Of a stretch of DNA of 47,157 nucleotides, positions 16,011 through 25,453 are shown piece by piece. Position numbers and translations under genes: made by a program. This DNA is from CAZSXS01 sp964611385 (GTDB taxonomy: Bacteria; Bacillota; Clostridia; Lachnospirales; CAYPQA01). Under the pieces are notes generated by a model that made no database searches, was not told where the DNA came from, and saw only the letters and a list, made by a program, of their open reading frames with translations. The stretch's first letter is position 1. Each line of letters starts with the position of its first letter. The stretch lies in assembly GCA_964611385.1 (NCBI GenBank), contig CAZSXS010000017.1:1-47157 (forward strand), written 5' to 3'.

Positions 16011-16176
16011 TTGTTGAAAAATGTAGTCCTATTTTAATCTGATGCAGTGGCACTGCCTGCGCCTGCTTTATTCTCGCCTAATTCTTGATCTTAAGGGTTA
16101 CTTTTGTTATACTTTGACTTATCCTAAATTTGATTCATTGAAGAAAACGACTCAAAGAAAGCGAAGGGAGAACAGG

Positions 16177-16629
16177 ATGGAAATCAGAAAAGCAAGCATG
16201 GAAGACTGTGTGCAGCTAACCGAAATTCGGATTGCCATGCAGAGGGAGAGAAAGCCGGAGTTTGACTACTCAGAAGTGTTTTATCAAGACACACTCTCTT
16301 ATTTTAAAGAAAACATAGCCAACGATTGCTTTGCCGCCTACCTAGCGATAGAGGGTGGGAAAATCGTCGCCACCAGTGGAATTTGTTTTTATATGGTGCC
16401 ACCCACTTGGGATACAAAAAACGGCAAAGTGGCCTACATCATGAACATGTATACCATAGAAGCCTATCGTAGACAGGGCCTGGCGGCAAAGCTTCTGGAT
16501 AAGCTTGTGCAGGAAGCCCGGGAAAAAGCTTGTACCAAGATAATGTTAACCGCTTCGGATATGGGCCTTTCCTTATATACCAAGCATGGATTTAAACTGG
16601 TCGATCGCAACATGGTTTATTTACTGTAA
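16177..16629 (+). CDS. GNAT-family N-acetyltransferase
   Basis: 150-aa acetyltransferase of the GNAT superfamily, using acetyl-CoA. The N-terminal beta-alpha (MEIRKASMEDCVQLTEIR) and the motif A segment (YIMNMYTIEAYRRQGLAAKL, including the R-x-x-G-x-A pyrophosphate loop) are clear. Motif B is MLTASDMGLSLYTKHGFKLV. The start is ATG 16177, with GGGAG upstream. It lies only 21 nt before the agmatinase gene, so the two are likely co-transcribed. A polyamine or related amine substrate is a possibility from context, not from sequence. Confidence 0.87.
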   Translation: MEIRKASMEDCVQLTEIRIAMQRERKPEFDYSEVFYQDTLSYFKENIANDCFAAYLAIEGGKIVATSGICFYMVPPTWDTKNGKVAYIMNMYTIEAYRRQGLAAKLLDKLVQEAREKACTKIMLTASDMGLSLYTKHGFKLVDRNMVYLL

Positions 16630-16650
16630 ACATAAGAAGAGGAGTCTGTT

Positions 16651-17490
16651 ATGAGTACATTTATCGGCTGCAATGCCAGCTATGAAGAAAGCAAAATTGT
16701 TCTTTTCGGTGCGCCTTTTGATGGTACTACTTCGTACCGCCCGGGCACCCGCTTTGCCGGAGCCGCAATCCGAAACGAAAGCTATTCCATTGAAACCTAT
16801 AGCCCTTACCAAGATAGGGATTTGACGGATATTCCGGTACATGATATGGGGGACCTGGAGCTTTGCTTTGGGAATACAGAACGGGTTATAAATCAAATCT
16901 ACCAAAACACCAAAACCATACTCCAAGACAAAAAAATCCCCCTGATGATAGGGGGAGAGCATTTGGTCAGCCTGGGGGCAGTGAAGGCTGCTTACGAACA
17001 GTATCCCGAGCTTCACCTTCTGCACTTTGATGCCCACTCCGACTGCCGGGATGACTATCTAAACGAAAAGCTTTCCCATGCGACCGTCATTCGAAGATGC
17101 TGGGACTTTCTGGGGGACGGGCGCATTTTCCAATTCGGTATCCGCAGCGGCGACCGGGAGGAATTCACCTGGGCCAAGGATCATGTCTTTACACAACGTT
17201 TTACTCTGGACGGCTTGGGAAAAACGTTGGCTGGCCTAAAAGGCAAGCCGGTTTATCTGACGCTTGACCTTGATGTCCTGGATCCGGCCTGTTTTCCTGG
17301 AACTGGTACCCCTGAAGCCGGAGGCGTCGGCTTCAATGAACTTCTGAACGCCCTCTTTCTCAGCTTTCGCCTAAACATCGTGGGCTTGGATATTAACGAG
17401 CTTTCCCCAGGTTACGATCCCAGCGGTGCTTCTACCTCCTTGGCCTGTAAACTTTTGCGGGAGATTTTGTTGGGCATTGATGTAGAGTAA
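16651..17490 (+). CDS. speB: Agmatinase
   Basis: 279-aa ureohydrolase that splits agmatine to putrescine and urea. All binuclear manganese ligand motifs are present: GGEHLVS, FDAHSDCRDDY, SHATVIRR and LDLDVLDPACFPGTGTPE, the last typical of agmatinases. The length is near the family norm. It is preceded by a GNAT gene and followed by a strong terminator. No arginine decarboxylase or spermidine synthase gene, its usual partners, is adjacent. Specificity for agmatine rather than another guanidino compound is inferred from overall pattern. Confidence 0.9.
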   Translation: MSTFIGCNASYEESKIVLFGAPFDGTTSYRPGTRFAGAAIRNESYSIETYSPYQDRDLTDIPVHDMGDLELCFGNTERVINQIYQNTKTILQDKKIPLMIGGEHLVSLGAVKAAYEQYPELHLLHFDAHSDCRDDYLNEKLSHATVIRRCWDFLGDGRIFQFGIRSGDREEFTWAKDHVFTQRFTLDGLGKTLAGLKGKPVYLTLDLDVLDPACFPGTGTPEAGGVGFNELLNALFLSFRLNIVGLDINELSPGYDPSGASTSLACKLLREILLGIDVE

Positions 17491-17542
17491 AGCGTCCTAA
17501 TGCAAATAATTGATTGGGCAGATATGGATAAGAACCACACGT

Positions 17543-17583
17543 AAAAAGGCTTTTGAGCATTGTTGATGCTCAAAAGCCTTTTT
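17543..17583. terminator. Bidirectional terminator, speB / ABC transporter
   Basis: AAAAAGGCTTTTGAGCAT pairs with ATGCTCAAAAGCCTTTTT around a 5-nt loop. It serves the converging agmatinase and ABC permease genes. Its stem is closely related to the terminators at 13,787 and 14,924. Confidence 0.88.
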
Positions 17584-17607
17584 CAATGTATTTTTGTCGC
17601 CTTCATA

Positions 17608-18480
17608 CTATTTAATGGCGCCACCGATGTTCATTCCTTGGATAAATACATTTTGGAAACAGAAGAACAAAATTAAGATTGGTAGCATGGAGACCAGTGA
17701 CATAGCCATTATGTAATTCCATTGTGTACCGTTTTGGCCTTTGAACATGTTTAGACCAATCTGCAAGGTATACCAACTTTCGGTACGAACATACAAAAGA
17801 GGGCCCATAAAGTCATTCCAAGCGCCTTTAAAGGTCATAATCGCAACGGTAGCCATCAAAGGTTTCACTAACGGGGTCATAAGCTTTCTCCAAATGTAAA
17901 AATGAGATCCACCATCAACTTTTGCAGCCTCAATCAGCTCATTGGGGATAGTCATATAGAATTGTCTCATCATAAAAATGTTAAAAGCACTACCGAATAA
18001 ACCAGGAACAATCAGAGGCAAGTACCAGCCCACCCAACGAAGTTTGGCAAACATAATGTAAGTCGGAACCAAGGTAACTGCTCCAGGCAACATCATAGAG
18101 CCTAAAACTGTAGCAAAAACAAATTTTCTACCAGGAAATTGAATTTTTGCAAAGCCGTAGGCGATAAACGAATTAACCACAACTTGGGGAATCACTTTCA
18201 TTACCGCTAATAGCAAGGTGTTAAGAATAAAGCGGCTAAAGTTTACCTGGGTAAAGGCATTGTAATAGTTTTCGAAATGCCATTCCCGAGGGATTAGGGT
18301 AGGGGGATATAAAGCAATTTCCTGGCTGGTCTTAACAGAAGAGATAAAAAGCCAGTACACGGGAGCTAAGATCATGATCGAAAAAATGATTAAGAAAGTA
18401 ACCAATATAATCTTACCGATCTGTAGTTTAAGTTTGGTATTATTAAATCGGCTTACTTGCATCGTCTGCACAGTATTCAT
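17608..18480 (-). CDS. Carbohydrate ABC transporter permease (MalG-type)
   Basis: 290-aa inner membrane permease with about six helices and the cytoplasmic EAA loop, seen here as NELIEAAKVDGGSHFYIWRK (about residues 185-204), which contacts the ATPase. It belongs to the MalG/UgpE type of carbohydrate uptake family 1. Its start codon overlaps the stop of the upstream permease (ATGA overlap), so they are translationally coupled. No ATPase gene lies in the window; in Firmicutes such importers commonly use a shared MsmK-type ATPase encoded elsewhere. Confidence 0.94.
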   Translation of the reverse strand: MNTVQTMQVSRFNNTKLKLQIGKIILVTFLIIFSIMILAPVYWLFISSVKTSQEIALYPPTLIPREWHFENYYNAFTQVNFSRFILNTLLLAVMKVIPQVVVNSFIAYGFAKIQFPGRKFVFATVLGSMMLPGAVTLVPTYIMFAKLRWVGWYLPLIVPGLFGSAFNIFMMRQFYMTIPNELIEAAKVDGGSHFYIWRKLMTPLVKPLMATVAIMTFKGAWNDFMGPLLYVRTESWYTLQIGLNMFKGQNGTQWNYIMAMSLVSMLPILILFFCFQNVFIQGMNIGGAIK

Positions 18481-19409
18481 TCATTGGTTCCCCCTTCATA
18501 ATAAACCCACTTTTTAGACCCAAAAACATTGATAGCAGTGATAATCATGGTTACGGCAAACAACATCCAAGCCATCGCACTGGCATAGCCCATACGGAAG
18601 CTTTTGAAAGCTTCCCGCCACAAATGAAGATTGTAAAACAGAAGAGAGCTTGCGGGATTACCAGAACCATCACCAGAGAATAAATAACCTTCTTGCATAA
18701 CTTGTAAGTTGCCGATGATACCCAGTGTGAGGTTGTAGAAAATAATCGGTGTAAGCATAGGTAGCGTAATATTTTTGAACTTAGAAAGGGAGCCTGCTCC
18801 ATCCAAATCAGCTGCCTCATAAAAATCCACTGGGATTGATTGTAGACGAGCAAGATAAAGAAGCATTTGACCACCAAAGCCCCAGATATTCATAATAATC
18901 AAGGCTGGCTTACTCCAGATAGGATCGTTGAGCCACGCAGGCCCCTTAATGCCGATAAAGCTCAAAGCAAAGTTGAGCAGACCAGAGGAGGGGTTTAAGA
19001 TGAGCATCCAAAGAAAGGTCACACCAACGCCTACCAATATGGAAGGTAAGTACAGAATAGTTCTGAAAATACGTAATCCGGGAATTTTTGTATTCAACAT
19101 ACAAGCGACTACCAATCCGCCCACAAGGGAAATTGGTATATTCACAGCTGTATACCAGAGTGTATTAGACACGGATTTGACTAATCTGGCGTCCATGGTA
19201 AAAATGGTTTTGTAATTTCGTAAGCCAATCCATTTTGCGGGTGTTGTTACGTTATAATCGCAAAAGCTAACAAATAACGAATAGATCAGAGGGCCAATTG
19301 TAAACGACAACAGTCCGATGATCCATGGTGCAACAAAAATAAAGCCTACCATTGCCTCTCTTTTTTGCATAAGAGACATCTTTTTCTGCTTATTTAGCCT
19401 AGCAGTCAA
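18477..19409 (-). CDS. Sugar ABC transporter permease (MalF-type)
   Basis: 310-aa permease of the MalF/UgpA type with six predicted helices. The first is MVGFIFVAPWIIGLLSFTIG, and the EAA loop is DFYEAADLDGAGSLSKFKNI. The start is TTG at 19409: GGAGGTG stands exactly 6 nt upstream, while the longer frame (to 19,508) has no ribosome site and the internal ATG comes 30 nt later without one. It follows the binding-protein gene by 151 nt and is coupled to the second permease. Confidence 0.93.
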   Translation of the reverse strand: MTARLNKQKKMSLMQKREAMVGFIFVAPWIIGLLSFTIGPLIYSLFVSFCDYNVTTPAKWIGLRNYKTIFTMDARLVKSVSNTLWYTAVNIPISLVGGLVVACMLNTKIPGLRIFRTILYLPSILVGVGVTFLWMLILNPSSGLLNFALSFIGIKGPAWLNDPIWSKPALIIMNIWGFGGQMLLYLARLQSIPVDFYEAADLDGAGSLSKFKNITLPMLTPIIFYNLTLGIIGNLQVMQEGYLFSGDGSGNPASSLLFYNLHLWREAFKSFRMGYASAMAWMLFAVTMIITAINVFGSKKWVYYEGGTNE

Positions 19410-19560
19410 AAAAATCACCTCCAAAACGATAAAATAAAGAGGAGAGTAAGAAATAGTATAATTTCTTTTTCTCCTCACTAGAGTATTTCTAAAGCCCACC
19501 ATCCTCATCTTTCAAAAAAGCCCGATAAGGGGGCCGTATAATTAGGCAATTTTTAATTGC

Positions 19561-20901
19561 TTACTTTTTTTGTCTCGAAATTAAATCGTTGACTTCCTTC
19601 TCGGCATTCTTTAGGGCATCTTCAGGCTTCATTGATCTTGCCTTTACCTGATCCAGATAAGAATTAACGATATCCATGTAGCCGTTCATTTCAAGGGGAA
19701 CTAAAGCTAATGTAGTAGAGTTAGCCATGATCAGAGCTGTTGAGTATACAGGGTCTGCTTTCAGATCCGCATCATCCGCAAGCTCAAGCAAAGCTGATAA
19801 TTCAAAGCAATTGGTAGACCAGTACTTTTGTGCATAAGCAGAACCCATGTACTTAATGAATTCCCAACCATTGTCCTGATCCTTCGCACCCTTTGGCATT
19901 TCAATAACAAAGCCGCCGCCGTTTGAGTAATGGCCGGTACCAGCTTCATATTCTGGGATTAAGAATGTACCCCAGTTTAATTCAGGAAAATCGTTTTTGA
20001 GTTCTTTTGCATAGGTGGTATTGTTGATAGTCATGGAAATCTTGCCAGAACCAAAAACATTTTGCATACCAGCGGATTGAGCAGAGGTCATTTCGTTTAC
20101 AACATCATCGCCATAATAATCATGAATTTCCATAATACGCTTTACAACGTCTAATTTAATAGGCGTATTAATGGCTGGTTTGCCTGCTTTGGCATCATAG
20201 AAACCTAAACCATCCGCATTGGTTAGCCAAAGGCCCCAACCGCCGCTTCCGAATAAAGGAAGGAAGCCAATTCTATCATATTTGTTACCTGTTTTAATGT
20301 CCAGTTTTTTGGAAAGAGCGATCAACTCATCCCAAGTCTGAGGCATTTTATCCATGCTGGAATGATCATAACCGATAGAATCCATATGGTCTTTATTATA
20401 GAATACCATACGTGTATCGACTACAAACGGGATACCATAGATGCCACCTTCATACTCAACGCCTGTAGTATAGAGTTTCGCATATTGGTCAATAGAAAAT
20501 CCATCCCGATCCATAAAGGGCTTCAGATTTTCTGTTTGATTATTGCTGGCTCTAAAGGCGGCGTCTTCAATTGGTCCAAAGATAACGTTTGCAGGATTAC
20601 CTGCGGCGATGCTGGCTAAGTTCTTGGTAAAAATGTCACCGTACGGTGTGTAAACATACTCAACTTCTGTGGTTGTGCTGTTTTGGTTAAAATACTCAAT
20701 TAGATGGGAAATAACCGGCTTACGAGCTTCGGAACCCCACCATGACCACGCCTGGATTTTTTTCTTTGCAGCAGGAGCAGTAGACTGAGTGGTTGACTTG
20801 CCTTCATTAGATGGTGGTGCGGGTGTCGCAGTTGCACAAGCGGACATAGCCACCAAAGCAGATAGAGAAGTTGCAAATAAGAGTGATTTGAAACCTTTCA
20901 T
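19561..20901 (-). CDS. Sugar-binding lipoprotein of ABC importer
   Basis: 446-aa extracellular solute-binding protein of family 1 type. A signal peptide ends in a lipobox, VAMSAC, with Cys22 as the lipid-modified residue, followed by a Thr/Pro/Ser-rich linker. The mature part has the typical pattern of the family, with IQAWSWWGSEARKPVISHLI at the start and an ANVIFGPIED hinge region. AGGAGG precedes ATG 20901. It is the first gene of the leftward importer operon. The sugar is not identifiable, but nearby enzymes (GH38, GH88, GH4) suggest an oligosaccharide. Confidence 0.94.
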   Translation of the reverse strand: MKGFKSLLFATSLSALVAMSACATATPAPPSNEGKSTTQSTAPAAKKKIQAWSWWGSEARKPVISHLIEYFNQNSTTTEVEYVYTPYGDIFTKNLASIAAGNPANVIFGPIEDAAFRASNNQTENLKPFMDRDGFSIDQYAKLYTTGVEYEGGIYGIPFVVDTRMVFYNKDHMDSIGYDHSSMDKMPQTWDELIALSKKLDIKTGNKYDRIGFLPLFGSGGWGLWLTNADGLGFYDAKAGKPAINTPIKLDVVKRIMEIHDYYGDDVVNEMTSAQSAGMQNVFGSGKISMTINNTTYAKELKNDFPELNWGTFLIPEYEAGTGHYSNGGGFVIEMPKGAKDQDNGWEFIKYMGSAYAQKYWSTNCFELSALLELADDADLKADPVYSTALIMANSTTLALVPLEMNGYMDIVNSYLDQVKARSMKPEDALKNAEKEVNDLISRQKK

Positions 20902-21095
20902 TTTTATTCCTCCTTAAATTTATATGTAAGCCGACTATGAATCTAGGAGCTGAAATGAAAAAAAGCGCATAGGCGACTTCATGTACCTAAAATATGTAAG
21001 AACTTATGAAAACAGTCACGGTTAGCATATTGCATAAATTTATTGGAAAGCTCTTGATGACTAGCAACTTTGCTAAGCTGTAACAAAAACATGAC

Positions 21096-21134
21096 CAATT
21101 TATAGTGATATTTTGATCAACTTATAGTGACATT
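21096..21134. promoter_or_regulatory. Two 17-bp direct repeats, likely DeoR-type operator
   Basis: CAATTTATAGTGATATT (21,096-21,112) and CAACTTATAGTGACATT (21,118-21,134) differ at two positions and start 22 bp apart, two helical turns. They run across the -10 box and start point of the importer promoter, a position suited to repression by the divergent DeoR/GlpR-type regulator. The rest of the 460-bp gap holds the two promoters; no other feature was found. Confidence 0.65.
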
Positions 21135-21160
21135 ATAGCGCAGGTTTTGAAATTTGTAAA
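21132..21160 (-). promoter_or_regulatory. Promoter of the sugar ABC importer operon
   Basis: On the minus strand, TTTACA (21,155-21,160) and TATAAT (21,132-21,137) are spaced by 17 bp. Transcription would start near 21,125, leaving a leader of about 220 nt before the binding-protein gene. Confidence 0.72.
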
Positions 21161-21278
21161 TAGCTTTTTCAAAAAAAAATATAGATGTCTATCATCTTGC
21201 TATTGAATAAATTGAATCAACTATTATTAGGGGCTGTATTCTTCACAAATATTATAGCGTTTACTTTGTCTTATTCTG

Positions 21279-21307
21279 TTGTACCCAGAAATATTTTGTG
21301 ATATTAT
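21279..21307 (+). promoter_or_regulatory. Promoter of the DeoR/GlpR regulator gene
   Basis: TTGTAC (21,279-21,284) and TATTAT (21,302-21,307) are 17 bp apart, about 50 nt upstream of the regulator's start. Confidence 0.5.
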
Positions 21308-21361
21308 GTGTAAATTTACCAGGTATTGAAGTGAATATAACCAACTTTCGGAGGGTATAAG

Positions 21362-22120
21362 ATGAAATTTAGCCGCGTTAAAGAAATCGAAGATTATATT
21401 ATCAGTAAGGAGTCCGTAACCATGGACGAACTTTGTAAGGTGTTTGATGTGTCCAAAAACACCATAAGACGTGATATAAAAATATTGGCGGATAAGGGAA
21501 GCATATCAAAAATCTACGGAGGGGTTACGGCCAACACGAATAACAATCTGCTCTCGCTTTTTGAGGAAAGAGAACTGGAAAATCCTCAGCAAAAAGAACG
21601 AATAGGCCGAATGGCTGCTTCCTTCATTAAGGAAAATGATATTATTTTTATTGATTCAGGTACAACTACCGTTCAGATGCTAGAGCATGTAAAGAGTATC
21701 CAAAACCTGACCGTTATTACCAATAATTTAAAGGCTTTAAACATCCTATTTAGTATGGAAAACGTTATTGTGATCACCCTTGGAGGATCTCTCATCAGAA
21801 AAACCAGTTCCTTTGCAGGAATGGATGCAATCACCATGCTGAAAAACTATAATATAACCAAGTGCTTTATGGCTGCTACGGGGGTTTCTATTAACAGTGG
21901 CCTCACCAATTCCACTACTCTGGAGTTCGAGCTGAAAAAAGTCGTTATAGAAAAGAGCAAAGAGGTCTTTTTACTAGCAGATACAACAAAATTTGATGTG
22001 GCTTCCCTAATGACTTACTGCCCCCTGGCTGAGGTGGATTATTTGATTACGGATAAACCTCCCGCGGATAAATATCTTGATTATTTCAAAAAACATTCGA
22101 TTGAGCTAGTGCTTGCATAG
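21362..22120 (+). CDS. DeoR/GlpR-family sugar-responsive repressor
   Basis: 252-aa regulator with the N-terminal DeoR helix-turn-helix (VTMDELCKVFDVSKNTIRRD at about residues 19-38, then the DIKILADKGSISKIYGGV wing) and the C-terminal DeoRC sensor domain, whose sugar-phosphate-binding motifs appear as IFIDSGTTTVQML and TVITNNLKAL. Typical members are released from DNA by a sugar phosphate. It is divergent from the importer operon, with direct-repeat operator candidates over that promoter. CGGAGGG precedes ATG 21362. Confidence 0.94.
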   Translation: MKFSRVKEIEDYIISKESVTMDELCKVFDVSKNTIRRDIKILADKGSISKIYGGVTANTNNNLLSLFEERELENPQQKERIGRMAASFIKENDIIFIDSGTTTVQMLEHVKSIQNLTVITNNLKALNILFSMENVIVITLGGSLIRKTSSFAGMDAITMLKNYNITKCFMAATGVSINSGLTNSTTLEFELKKVVIEKSKEVFLLADTTKFDVASLMTYCPLAEVDYLITDKPPADKYLDYFKKHSIELVLA

Positions 22121-22153
22121 ACGCTAAGACCACTTTAGAAGGGTCAACAAACA

Positions 22154-22226
22154 AAAAAGGCTGTTGCACACAAACTCCCGATATGCCAAAAGCATCGAAT
22201 CGGAAGCAGTGTGCAACAGCCTTTTT
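22154..22226. terminator. Terminator-like long inverted repeat
   Basis: AAAAAGGCTGTTGCACA (22,154) pairs with TGTGCAACAGCCTTTTT (ends 22,226), a perfect 17-bp stem around a 39-nt loop. It lies between the convergent DeoR gene and the two minus-strand tRNAs, and A/T runs allow use in both directions. The large loop is unusual for a plain terminator. Confidence 0.75.
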
Positions 22227-22252
22227 ATTTAAACACCCAAAGACGCGAAAAA

Positions 22253-22323
22253 AGCAGGTGATGAGAATCGAACTCACGTGACCAGCTTGGAAGGCTGGTG
22301 TTCTACCATTGAACTACACCTGC
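22253..22323 (-). tRNA. tRNA-Gly (anticodon UCC)
   Basis: A 71-nt cloverleaf: acceptor GCAGGTG / CACCTGC, D-arm GTTC-AATGGTA-GAAC, anticodon stem CCAGC / GCTGG with loop CTTCCAA (anticodon TCC), T-loop TTCGATT. The discriminator base is T and CCA is not encoded. It is followed on the minus strand by the 22,154-22,226 inverted repeat. Confidence 0.97.
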
Positions 22324-22345
22324 TTAACAATATTAATTAAAAATA

Positions 22346-22418
<73 letters not shown>

Positions 22419-22564
22419 ATGTATTGCTTTTGTGACTAGCATTTAATTGGCTAACCAACGAAGAGTATTTTATCTTAAAAATTGGAATTTGTCAATAGTA
22501 ATTTTCAAGTTTTCAAAAAATATTCTAAGCCTATTCAAAAGCTGCTAAAGGCTGTATAATCGCC

Positions 22565-22596
22565 AAAAAGCAATCTTTTTTAAGATGATTGCTTTT
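22565..22596. other. Hairpin upstream of the mannosidase gene
   Basis: AAAGCAATC and GATTGCTTT form a 9-bp stem with an A/T-rich loop and flanking A and T runs, 35 nt before the GH38 start codon. It could be an attenuator or a terminator for incoming transcripts. Upstream, TATAAT (22,554-22,559) is a possible -10 box without a clear -35. Confidence 0.5.
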
Positions 22597-22630
22597 GACA
22601 AAAACAAATAAAAGCAAAAGGAGATCTGTT

Positions 22631-25435
22631 ATGAACAACACCAAAACCCTTACAAGGCTATCCAAAAAGATACCCCAGTCTTATAACAAAGACCGGATCT
22701 GTTCCCAGCTCAGCTATGCCATTCGGCTTTCTGCAAACAGAGAAGGCAAGTATGATGCACTGATCAGTAAGGCCTTGGCAGCACTGGAGGCTGCTTACGC
22801 AAGTGAGGGAGCTTTGACCGCTTCCACTGTAAAGCATTGTGAAGAACTACTTGCGCCTATGGCTGACGACTGCAAGGCCTTGTCTCTCTGTGCTATTGGC
22901 CATGCCCATATCGACATGAACTGGATGTGGCGCTATGACGAAACTGTAAGCATTACCCTGGAAACTTTCCGAACCGTCTTGCGACTGATGGAGGAATATG
23001 ATTTCTTCACCTTTGGGCAATCTCAAGCGTCTGTCTATGAGATTGTGGAGAAGTTTGAGCCGGAAATGCTGCCAAAAATCAAGGCTCGTATTCAGGAGGG
23101 CCGCTGGGAGGTGCTAGCCTCTACCTGGGTGGAAACCGACAAGAACATGCCCAGCAGTGAAAGTTATGCCCGTCACGCTCTGTATACCAAAAGATACCTC
23201 TCAGAGCTCCTGGACTTACAGGATGAGCAATTTCTGGTGGACTTTGAGCCGGACACCTTCGGTCACAATATCAATGTACCCGAAACCCTGGCTAATGCAG
23301 GCGTAAAATATTACTACCACTGTCGGGGGAACGGGGAGAACGAGGTCTACAACTACCGTTCACCCTCTGGTGCTCAGGTTTTGGTTTACAGGGAGCCCGA
23401 TTGGTACCTCGGCTCCGTGGATTATGGCTATGCTGCTTATGTACCCGACTTTTGTAAGCGGAATCAGCTGGATGAAATGCTCTTGGTTTACGGCGTGGGT
23501 GACCATGGCGGTGGCCCCACTCGACGGGATTTGGAGCGACTTCATGATATGATGCAATGGCCCATCTTTCCCACCATTTACTGCGGCAGCTTTCATGACT
23601 ACTTTAAGCGCATAGAAAAGAACGCCCACCTATATCCTGTAGTAGAGCATGAATTAAATGTCATCTTCACTGGTTGCTACACCAGCCAGTCCAAGATCAA
23701 GGAATACGATGCCGTCTGCAGCCGGATCTTGGGAGAGGCCGAACTTTTCTCGGCTATGGCTACATCCTTCGTCCCCGGCTTCGAGGCCCGGAATCTGGAG
23801 GAATACTGGCGGCATGTGCTGTTTAACCATTTCCACGACATACTTCCCGGCTCAGGGGTAGACGCTACCCGTGAATATGCCTCGGGGATTTATCAGATCG
23901 CTTTGGCTGGTGGCACAACGGAAAAATCCCGGGCGCTGCGGGCGATTAGTGACCGTATTGATACACTGGCTCTGTTGGGTCCTGAGAACACCATCGACCC
24001 CGAATCCACTTCCGAGGGTGCTGGTGTGGGTTTCAAGACTAAGGACTATTTTATCAGCCCTGTGGAGCGAAACAGTGGAATACGCCGTGCTTATCACCTC
24101 TTTAATTCTGGTTCTTGCATTTGCGACAATGCCGAAATGACCCTGTGGGATTGGCAGGGCGATCCGAAATTCTTAAAGGCCTTTCTCGCAGACGGGTCTC
24201 CGGTGGAAGCACAGGTTCTGGAAAGTGGGGTTAACAAATACTGGGGACACAGCTATATCCGCTTGTTAGTGAATGCTAGAGTGAAACCTTTCGCTTGGCA
24301 AAGCATAGTAATAGACGAATGCATTCAAGACGCACCCATTGGCGAAAATATGCATGAATTTCGTGTTCATAAGGCCCCCAGCTATAGCCTCGAAAATGAA
24401 TACTTGCTTGTGGAGATAGACGGATGCAGAGGCTGTATTGCAAAGATCACGGATAAGAGTAGCGGTGAAGTGCTTTGCGAAGAAGCAGGGCTAAGCTATA
24501 GCCTTGAAAGCCCGCAGAGCGGAATGACCTCCTGGGTCACAGGGCGCTTTATGGGAGAGAGCAAGCCCATCTTACCTCAGCGGATTCAATGGGAGGCAGC
24601 CCCAGAAAGCAAGCCTCTGGCGCAAATTTTAAAGATTCAAGGAAAAATCGGCCAAAACTCAAATGCAACCCTGCGGCTGATCCTAGAAAAGGGTTCAAAA
24701 ACACTTAAAATTGAAGCGGAAACCGCATGGACGGAAATAGGCTCTGCCGAAAGTGGCATACCCAATCTCTCCTTTAACCTTCCGCTGAGCTATGAGGCCC
24801 AGACCTATCGCTATGATGTGGCCTTCGGAACCGTTGACCGTAGACCCACCCAGGACGACACTCCTGCCCTGTCCTTTGGCTGTGCCCTGCCCGTCAAGAG
24901 ACAAAAGGCACTTCTGCTATCGGCTGAGGGCAAACACGGGTTCCGAGGTTTTGAGAATACCCTGTCCCTTAGTCTGCTACGCTCCAGCTATGACCCTGAC
25001 CCATACCCAGAGGTAGGGAATTTTAAGACCAAGCTCTACCTCACCGTCGTTGAGGAAACCGCCCCGTCCACACTGATTCAAACAGCCAAGGCCGCTGCTC
25101 AGACTGTAGAACTGATAGCCGCTTACCCCCATCCGGGTAATCTTCCCGCCGAAGGTTCCTTTATAGAACTAAGCGGAGCCATGATCAGTGCCCTCAAGTG
25201 TAGCGAGTCTGGTGATGGATTCATCTTACGTGTTTTTGAACCTGGAGATGGTGACAGTGTTGGTGATAGCACAGCCCAGGAAGTACCAGTTAGCGTAAAA
25301 CTGCCAGCACCAGTACAATCCGCAGTCCTTTGTGATTTCCATGAGCAAGAGCTAGGCCCTGTTCCTGTGGAAGGAGATCGCATTTCCTTTAATTTAGGCA
25401 AAGGTAAAGTAGCTACTGTTTTCTTTAAGTTATAA
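22631..25435 (+). CDS. Glycoside hydrolase family 38 alpha-mannosidase
   Basis: 934-aa alpha-mannosidase. The zinc-binding HAHID (residues about 91-95) is in IGHAHIDMNWMWRYDET, the catalytic Asp (about 208) is in DFEPDTFGHN, and FNHFHDILPGSGVD carries another zinc His. The middle domain and the beta-sandwich C-terminal half (from about 450) follow the normal order and length. No signal peptide is present, so it acts in the cytoplasm on imported oligosaccharides. Start ATG 22631 follows AAGGAG; an earlier in-frame ATG at 22,589 lacks a site. GC content of this gene appears higher than its flanks. A palindromic element (copy C) follows. Confidence 0.95.
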   Translation: MNNTKTLTRLSKKIPQSYNKDRICSQLSYAIRLSANREGKYDALISKALAALEAAYASEGALTASTVKHCEELLAPMADDCKALSLCAIGHAHIDMNWMWRYDETVSITLETFRTVLRLMEEYDFFTFGQSQASVYEIVEKFEPEMLPKIKARIQEGRWEVLASTWVETDKNMPSSESYARHALYTKRYLSELLDLQDEQFLVDFEPDTFGHNINVPETLANAGVKYYYHCRGNGENEVYNYRSPSGAQVLVYREPDWYLGSVDYGYAAYVPDFCKRNQLDEMLLVYGVGDHGGGPTRRDLERLHDMMQWPIFPTIYCGSFHDYFKRIEKNAHLYPVVEHELNVIFTGCYTSQSKIKEYDAVCSRILGEAELFSAMATSFVPGFEARNLEEYWRHVLFNHFHDILPGSGVDATREYASGIYQIALAGGTTEKSRALRAISDRIDTLALLGPENTIDPESTSEGAGVGFKTKDYFISPVERNSGIRRAYHLFNSGSCICDNAEMTLWDWQGDPKFLKAFLADGSPVEAQVLESGVNKYWGHSYIRLLVNARVKPFAWQSIVIDECIQDAPIGENMHEFRVHKAPSYSLENEYLLVEIDGCRGCIAKITDKSSGEVLCEEAGLSYSLESPQSGMTSWVTGRFMGESKPILPQRIQWEAAPESKPLAQILKIQGKIGQNSNATLRLILEKGSKTLKIEAETAWTEIGSAESGIPNLSFNLPLSYEAQTYRYDVAFGTVDRRPTQDDTPALSFGCALPVKRQKALLLSAEGKHGFRGFENTLSLSLLRSSYDPDPYPEVGNFKTKLYLTVVEETAPSTLIQTAKAAAQTVELIAAYPHPGNLPAEGSFIELSGAMISALKCSESGDGFILRVFEPGDGDSVGDSTAQEVPVSVKLPAPVQSAVLCDFHEQELGPVPVEGDRISFNLGKGKVATVFFKL

Positions 25436-25453
25436 TAAGTAGAAATTAAATAC

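Noticed and set aside
20902..21095. Riboswitch in the long leader of the sugar importer
   Set aside because: The ~220-nt leader is long, but I could not recognise any known aptamer core or a terminator pair.
23360..24140. Several open frames on both strands within the GH38 gene
   Set aside because: The long, motif-complete mannosidase frame explains this GC-richer stretch; the others are shadows without ribosome sites.
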